Source: Eulemur rufifrons
Lineage: Eukaryota > Chordata > Mammalia > Primates > Lemuridae
DNA: 64,000 nucleotides
Reading direction: 5' to 3'
Assembly (NCBI RefSeq): GCF_041146395.1
Contig: NC_091010.1
Coordinates: 54,208,001 to 54,272,000 of the forward strand
A program made the position numbers and the translations under genes. Positions within the stretch are counted from its first letter, which is position 1; each line of letters opens with the position of its first letter. Of the stretch, positions 59,025 to 64,000 are shown piece after piece. The notes under the pieces were generated by a model. That model was not told the origin of the DNA, did no database searches, and saw only the letters and a list, made by a program, of their open reading frames with translations.

Positions 59025-59845
59025 AAGCAGAAAGAAAAAAATTTGAATTGATTTACCAATTTAGATTTTAAATATATATTTTAAAAATTTAGAATCAGAG
59101 TAGATTACATGATAAGTATAGCTATATTCTATAACTTTAGTAATATTTGGGGGTAGAATTTATGATGCAATAAACTGAATTGCCTCTGAAATGCAAAGAA
59201 GAGATATATTTACAGACTAGTTTTTGTTTTAGTTAAACCTTCTATCATGCTACCAGTTTTTGTGAGTATTAATAGATGGCGAATCTACCACCCATCAAAT
59301 GGAAAAACAAACACGTTAAGATACTTCCACTAAAGTTAGGTGGAGTTGCGCAGGGGTTGAGGGGTAAAGATAAGGAGAAAATGTCTAAACCTGTCTCTTG
59401 CCCTGCCTCAGAAAAAGCTTATGACGGTATTTGGGGACCATTAAAGCATTAGTTTTAGAGGGGTTTGGGCCGTTGTGGATAAGCAGCACAAGTTCTAGAG
59501 CTTGATCTCAGAGAAGTGAGATTGTTAGTAGGCCTGCAAGTCATGTGATTTTTTTTTTTTTTTTTTTTTCTGGCTTCGCCATTCTACCTAGCTTATAACA
59601 ATATTTGAAGCTAAGTACTTGAATTTGTTTTTGGAGGAGAACCTTTAGAAACATCATTTATAAATAACACTTAAGTTTCCTAAGATTAAAAAAATTGGGG
59701 GTATGGCTTTTACTGAGTAAAGTATCTGTAATGTAAAACATATTTTTCCAACTAAAGAGATTTTAAAAGCAGCAATTACAAAAATGCCTACATAGTCCCC
59801 ATATACTTAGATGGAACAGATCAAAGCAAAAGTAATATTTTTAAC
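59025..59845. other. AT-rich stretch with a T run
   Basis: T run of about 20 at 59550-59569. Bases 59320-59520 are GC-richer but unrecognised. Confidence 0.4.
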
Positions 59846-59849
59846 AAGA

Positions 59850-59995
59850 AATTGAAGGGGAGAGGGTTTCAGTTAAGCAAAATGAATAAGCTCTATACAA
59901 CATTATGTTATACCTATAATCAACAATGTATTGTACACTTAAAAATTTAAGAGGGTAGATCTCATGTAAAGTATTCTCACCATAATTAAAAATAA
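59850..59995 (+). mobile_element. L1 3' UTR fragment (L1MA/MB-like)
   Basis: 'gggtttcagttaagcaaaat', 'gaataagctctatacaacat' and 'gagggtagatctcatgtaaa' match the L1 3' UTR. Confidence 0.7.
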
Positions 59996-59999
59996 GCAT

Positions 60000-60628
60000 C
60001 ATACCTCAAAGATTTAGAAAATAAAAACAAGAAATTGCATGTGTCATGAACGTTTCACATGTTGTGGCTATATTACATTTTATTTTTACATGTTTTCTAT
60101 TGTTTTGGGGCTTTTTCCCAAAGCAGAAATTATTCATGATTACAGGTTTTTTAATACCACATATATGTTTACTCTTCAGTTTTTATACTGTGTTCTTTTT
60201 TTATGTAGTCTTTGTCTTCATCTAAGAGGTGGTTAATGAAATACATTGTTTTTAGAAGTATTATGTACGGGTAGAATCAAAGCCATATTTTGTTTGTCCA
60301 TCTCAAGTTTGGCAACCTGGAAGATACAATACAACCTCATTAGTTTGGCTGGCTTTTGTTTTAAATGGGAATCATGCCTAATCTTTAGGCTTAATGATAT
60401 ACTGAATTTCAACCTCAGCTTTAATAGGCTTAACTTGTCAATCATTGTTGGTCCTGTTGTATACATTTTTTTATTCAGAAAAAAAAATTATTTTAAACAT
60501 TAACCATAGTTGATTTATCCCCAACCTTGCCTTTTCTGTAACTTCTTCTCTGTAAATCCTGGATTACTGCTTTTAATAAATAACCATATATCAAGTATTA
60601 AATAGACAAAGGGCAGTATTCATTTACC
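60000..60628. other. AT-rich stretch without recognised features
   Basis: Nothing recognised on either strand. Confidence 0.4.
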
Positions 60629-60637
60629 ACCCATAAT

Positions 60638-60780
60638 TTTTTATTTTTTATTTTTTTTTGTAGAGATGAGGTCTCACTATGTTGCCCAGGCTGGTCTCGA
60701 ATTCTTAGCCTCAAGTGATTCTCCCACCTGGGCCTTCCAAAGTGCTGGGATTTACAGGTGTCAGCCACCACACCTGGCCC
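60638..60780 (-). mobile_element. FLAM-type Alu monomer
   Basis: 'tagagatgaggtctcactat', 'caaagtgctgggatttacag' and 'agccaccacacctggccc': one reverse arm. Near duplication ACCCATAAT (60629-60637) versus ATCCATAAT (60781-60789). Confidence 0.8.
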
Positions 60781-60789
60781 ATCCATAAT

Positions 60790-60995
60790 ATTTTTTGAAC
60801 TCCTTCTGTGTCCAGCCCTGTGCTAGGTTTTGAGCTGCCCTGCCCTGAAGTTGCTCACAGTACCCTGAGAGGTATACCAGGCACAGACAATTGACAATCT
60901 AAGAAGTGTCATGCTGGGGGTAAGCCAGAGGGTAAGGCATTTGAGGCTTTAAACTTTGGAGTGAAGGCTGATAGAAGACCTTCCTTCACAGATCC
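60790..60995 (-). mobile_element. L2-like fragment
   Basis: 'gtccagccctgtgctaggtt', 'gaagttgctcacagtaccct' and 'ggcacagacaattgacaatc' loosely follow reverse L2. Confidence 0.5.
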
Positions 60996-60999
60996 ATCT

Positions 61000-61515
61000 T
61001 TGTAAAGTAGACAAAACCAGGCATTCCTCAAATGGGAAATTATAGAATGTAGTCAGAGATGCCTGCAGGCAGGAGTTGCATTTTACCAACTTGGAGAGGC
61101 TTTCATTATCTTAAGCATGAACACTATGGTCAATATTTTTATCAAGGAGTTATCCATTTTGTATTATCACTTCTGAGAACAGTTGGTTTGGGAAACAAAA
61201 GCTCTGAGAGAGTAAGAGCTACTCTTGAGCCCTCCTATGTACAGTTCCAGGGACATCTCTGACTTAGGCTTTGTCACTTTAGGGCGGCAGACTGTTTCAT
61301 GAGGCTAACTCCTGCATAGAACTCACACAACTCTTATCACCTTGGCTTTGGTTTGCTTTTTGTTCAGGCCTTTTTTTCTGCCCTTGAGTTTTGCTCCATC
61401 AGCTGAATCTCTTGTGCTATTTGGTTTTTTCCACAACTATGTTTTCTTTACTCTAGTGCCTCCATACTGTGTGCAGAATTGCCTATTATGAAAGTCATTT
61501 GTGATGAAAAAAATC
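61000..61515. other. Stretch without recognised features
   Basis: Nothing recognised on either strand. Confidence 0.4.
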
Positions 61516-61519
61516 ATTA

Positions 61520-61682
61520 CTTACCTCCATCGCCACTAGTTGTGTGACCTTATTTGTTTAAGCTCCTTGAGTGTCTGTTTTGTCATCTGTAAAGGAGGCG
61601 TAATAAGAGTGCTACCTGATAGGGTTGTTGTGGGCGGTACATTGGCATAAGCATATAAAGCACATAATAGTCTGAATTATTC
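61520..61682 (+). mobile_element. MIR SINE
   Basis: 'gccactagttgtgtgacctt', 'ttgtcatctgtaaaggaggc' and 'tagggttgttgtgggcggta' match the MIR core. Confidence 0.8.
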
Positions 61683-61929
61683 CAGTGGTACTTTAACTGC
61701 TTAGCTGCAGTCACTTTTCTGAGCGCATAAAAGTTTGCACAGTTGATTTTTAATCTCTTTAATATTAATATTTTGTGCCTTTTACTATGCCCTATGATCA
61801 TCTCCTTGCCTCTTCATTCCTTCTCGCACTTCGCTTTCCTTTTTAATGAGTGTTCAGCCTTAGTTTTGTTTTTGTTTCATTTTGTTTTGTTGCTACTTTG
61901 ATCATAAGTGAATACCCATTACCTAGGCA

Positions 61930-62100
61930 TCTCCATTCAGCAGGCACTTATGGATGGTTTCAATGGGCTAGGTGCTGTGCTTGGCATTGGGATATCAAGG
62001 TGCTCCCAGTTGAGTAGAGGAACCCATGGAAGTAGCCAGCTAGTATGAGAAGTTCTGTGATGCAATTATTTAAACAGAGAATTGTGGAAACATAGATGAA
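61930..62100 (-). mobile_element. L2 fragment
   Basis: 'attcagcaggcacttatgga', 'gggctaggtgctgtgcttgg' and 'ggatatcaaggtgctcccag' match reverse L2 3' sequence. Confidence 0.6.
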
Positions 62101-62104
62101 AGAG

Positions 62105-62540
62105 CTTTAAATTTGTTCTGAGTAGATCGGGAAAGTTGCTTAGGTTTTTAACTAGGCCCTGAATTCTTACTTGGTGGATAAAAGGGCGAGTGCATACTAG
62201 GCAAAGGAGCTGTTCGTACAGAGATGGGCAAGTACCATGTAAAGGCATAAGTAGTCACTACAAAGTCCAAAGTCTGTGCTTCCCTCCCTGCACCACTCCA
62301 GTTCCATCATCGCAAGAAGGCAAAGAGAAAAGAAGTAGCCTTTTTTTTCCCCCCAGATATAATTTCATTACTGCCTGCCTCAGTAGTGAATAAAGAGTTC
62401 TGCATCATTTGCTGTTATTTTTTGTGCGTACAAAATGAATAGTAAACATGAAGGTAGCACAAAAGCTTAGAAAACAATATGTGCATGTGCCAATTCTTGA
62501 ACCGTACCTCCTACTCTCAGTTTCCTCTCCATTTCCTGTG
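62105..62540. other. Stretch without recognised features
   Basis: Nothing recognised on either strand apart from a T/C run at 62341-62356. Confidence 0.4.
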
Positions 62541-62547
62541 TTTCCTT

Positions 62548-62745
62548 CCTTTGATCACTTACTACATGCCAGGTGCTTTCCCAAGGTTCTCTTTTAATCT
62601 GTACAACTTAGTGAGTTAAGATATTCCTTATCTTACAGATGAGGACTCTGAGTCTCAAAGGAGTTTAGAAAACCAAAACCAAAAAACTTAAGATGCACAG
62701 CCAGTAAGTGGGAGAGCCCTGCCTCTGAGCCAGTATATCTCCAAA
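62548..62745 (-). mobile_element. MIR SINE with a short insert
   Basis: 'cttactacatgccaggtgct', 'tatcttacagatgaggactc' and 'agtaagtgggagagccctgc' follow reverse MIR. An A-rich 'aaaccaaaaccaaaaaac' sits inside the core. Confidence 0.8.
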
Positions 62746-63014
62746 GCTTCGGCTCCCCCATCCTAAAATGAAGCACAGAGCTTCTGCCTGAGAGCCCTAG
62801 ACTAGGCCCTGCCACTAAATGACTGGCCGATTGAGACAAGCAGCCAAAACTTCGTAAATTTCATTTCCCTCACCAAAGAAGTTGAGTAGTTGAAGTAGAC
62901 AAGTTATGATCTCTTCTTAGGCTCCTGCTATCTATTTTGTTCATATCTGCCAGTTGTCATTCTGTGGACCAAGTACAAGTTATATGACGTAGTGGAGAGT
63001 GTTCTAATACACAG

Positions 63015-63805
63015 ATGGCAAAGGCATAACTATTTGAAGGTATTTAAAATCAAAATCAAAATAGTGATTATCTCTGGGAAGTAGGAATAAGAATTGCCTA
63101 GGAAGAGGCATGAGGGAATTTTCTGGGGTGAAGGTAATATTCTATATCTTGATATGAGTTTGGGTTACCCAGGTGTATACTTAGATTGGTACACCTCACT
63201 GTATGTACATTTCCCATCAAAAAGAAAGTTGTAGGCAAATATTGAACTGTGGTTAATGATATGCATGTTGACATGTTGAAGTATTTGGGGGGAAGTGTAC
63301 TGATGTCTGTAGTTTACTTTTTTTTTTTTTTTTTTTGAGACAGAGTCTCGCTCTCTTGCCCTGGGTAGAGTGCAGTGGCATTGTCATAGCTCACTGCAAC
63401 CTCAAGCTCCTGGGCTCAAGCAATCCTCCTCCCTCAGCCTCCCCAGTACTAGGGGTACACTTCACAACACTGGCTAATTTTTCTATTTTTAGTAGAGACC
63501 GGGTCTCACTCTTGCTCAGGCTTGTCTTGAACTCCTGAGCTCAAGCGATCCTCCCGCCTCAGCCTCCCAGAGTGCTAGGATTACAGATGTGAGCCACCGC
63601 AGCCGGCCTGTAGTTTATTTTTAAATGCACTGAAGATAAGATAGATTAATAGATGAGTAGAGGGATGGATAGATGAAGAGATACATGACAAAGCAAGTGT
63701 AATAATACAATGCTTGTGGTAGAATCTAGGTAATGTTTATATGGTACTTATTGTAAAATTCCTTCAAATTTGCTGTATGTTTGAAATTTTTTATAATAAG
63801 GTAAT
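63015..63805 (+). mobile_element. L1M 3' UTR, split by an Alu
   Basis: 'gtgattatctctgggaagta', 'atattctatatcttgatatg', 'tacacctcactgtatgtaca' before the Alu; 'aatctaggtaatgtttatat' and 'tgtttgaaattttttataat' after it. Together they read as one L1M 3' end. Confidence 0.7.
63317..63608 (-). mobile_element. Alu dimer, older strepsirrhine or AluJ-like
   Basis: Reverse Alu with T tail. The ORF-side text has 'gcattgtcatagctcactgc' (ancestral) but 'gagtgctaggattacagatg' (strepsirrhine-like), with no extended linker, so it looks intermediate. Duplication TGTAGTTTA at 63308-63316 and 63609-63617. Confidence 0.88.
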
Positions 63806-63809
63806 AGTA

Positions 63810-64000
63810 AATATAGAAATATAAATGTTCAGAATATAACTATTTATAATAAATTGTTGAGGGAAACTCACTTGTAAAATTAGTCGACAATTTCATATCT
63901 CTGGCCTCCTCCTCAAAGGGTCTTTGTTAGTGCCACCCTGGGCTTTACTTGGACTACCATGAATTTAAGTAACCCGATTTAAACAGCTCAAACAGACCTT
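63810..64000. other. Window end, nothing recognised
   Basis: No feature identified in the last 190 bases. Confidence 0.4.

Overview
The window reads as nuclear DNA from a strepsirrhine primate, most likely a lemur. It has vertebrate base composition, one CpG island, and long AT-rich tracts with no coding genes. At least ten full-length Alu copies carry the strepsirrhine (AluL-type) signature: 'atcctagcactctgggagg' in the left arm, an extended linker containing 'aaatagaaagaaatta', and 'gctgtgagctaggctgac' in the right arm. This points to Strepsirrhini; lemur rather than galago/loris is an inference.

Layout. Bases 1-700 hold nothing recognisable. A CpG island runs from about 700 to 2240, with its core at 1080-2110. 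It contains an imperfect array of GC boxes, a TATA-like AT island at 1673-1693, a probable ATG-free first exon on the + strand ending in a GAG|gtaatc donor at 1920, and a downstream inverted CCAAT box. I do not recognise the gene. Everything after 1921 behaves like one very long first intron or intergenic DNA. No second exon could be supported and every ATG-to-stop frame I examined is short and unconvincing. The longest piece of real protein-derived sequence is a decayed L1 ORF2 C-terminus at 36.9-37.25 kb.

The rest is layered transposon history. Oldest are MIR and L2 fragments. Next come L1M/HAL1 pieces, MLT1 (MaLR) LTRs, hAT-Charlie and Tigger DNA transposons, then FLAM/AluJ monomers and dimers. 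The youngest layer is AluL copies with intact target-site duplications. Several nests give relative ages: AluL inside L2 (12.2 kb), a hAT element inside L2 (15.1 kb), AluL plus a palindromic hAT element inside an MLT1 LTR (15.9-16.6 kb), AluL inside L1M/HAL1 (54.8 kb), and AluL-like inside L1 (63.3 kb).

The observations most worth checking are a TA-flanked MITE with about 48-bp inverted ends that I cannot place in a family (18,653-18,988), a 95-bp mariner-like MITE (47,050-47,144), a near-complete palindromic hAT element (about 16,399-16,599), and the GC-box/G-quadruplex promoter array. I found no novel gene system, RNA gene, CRISPR array or intact mobile-element gene.
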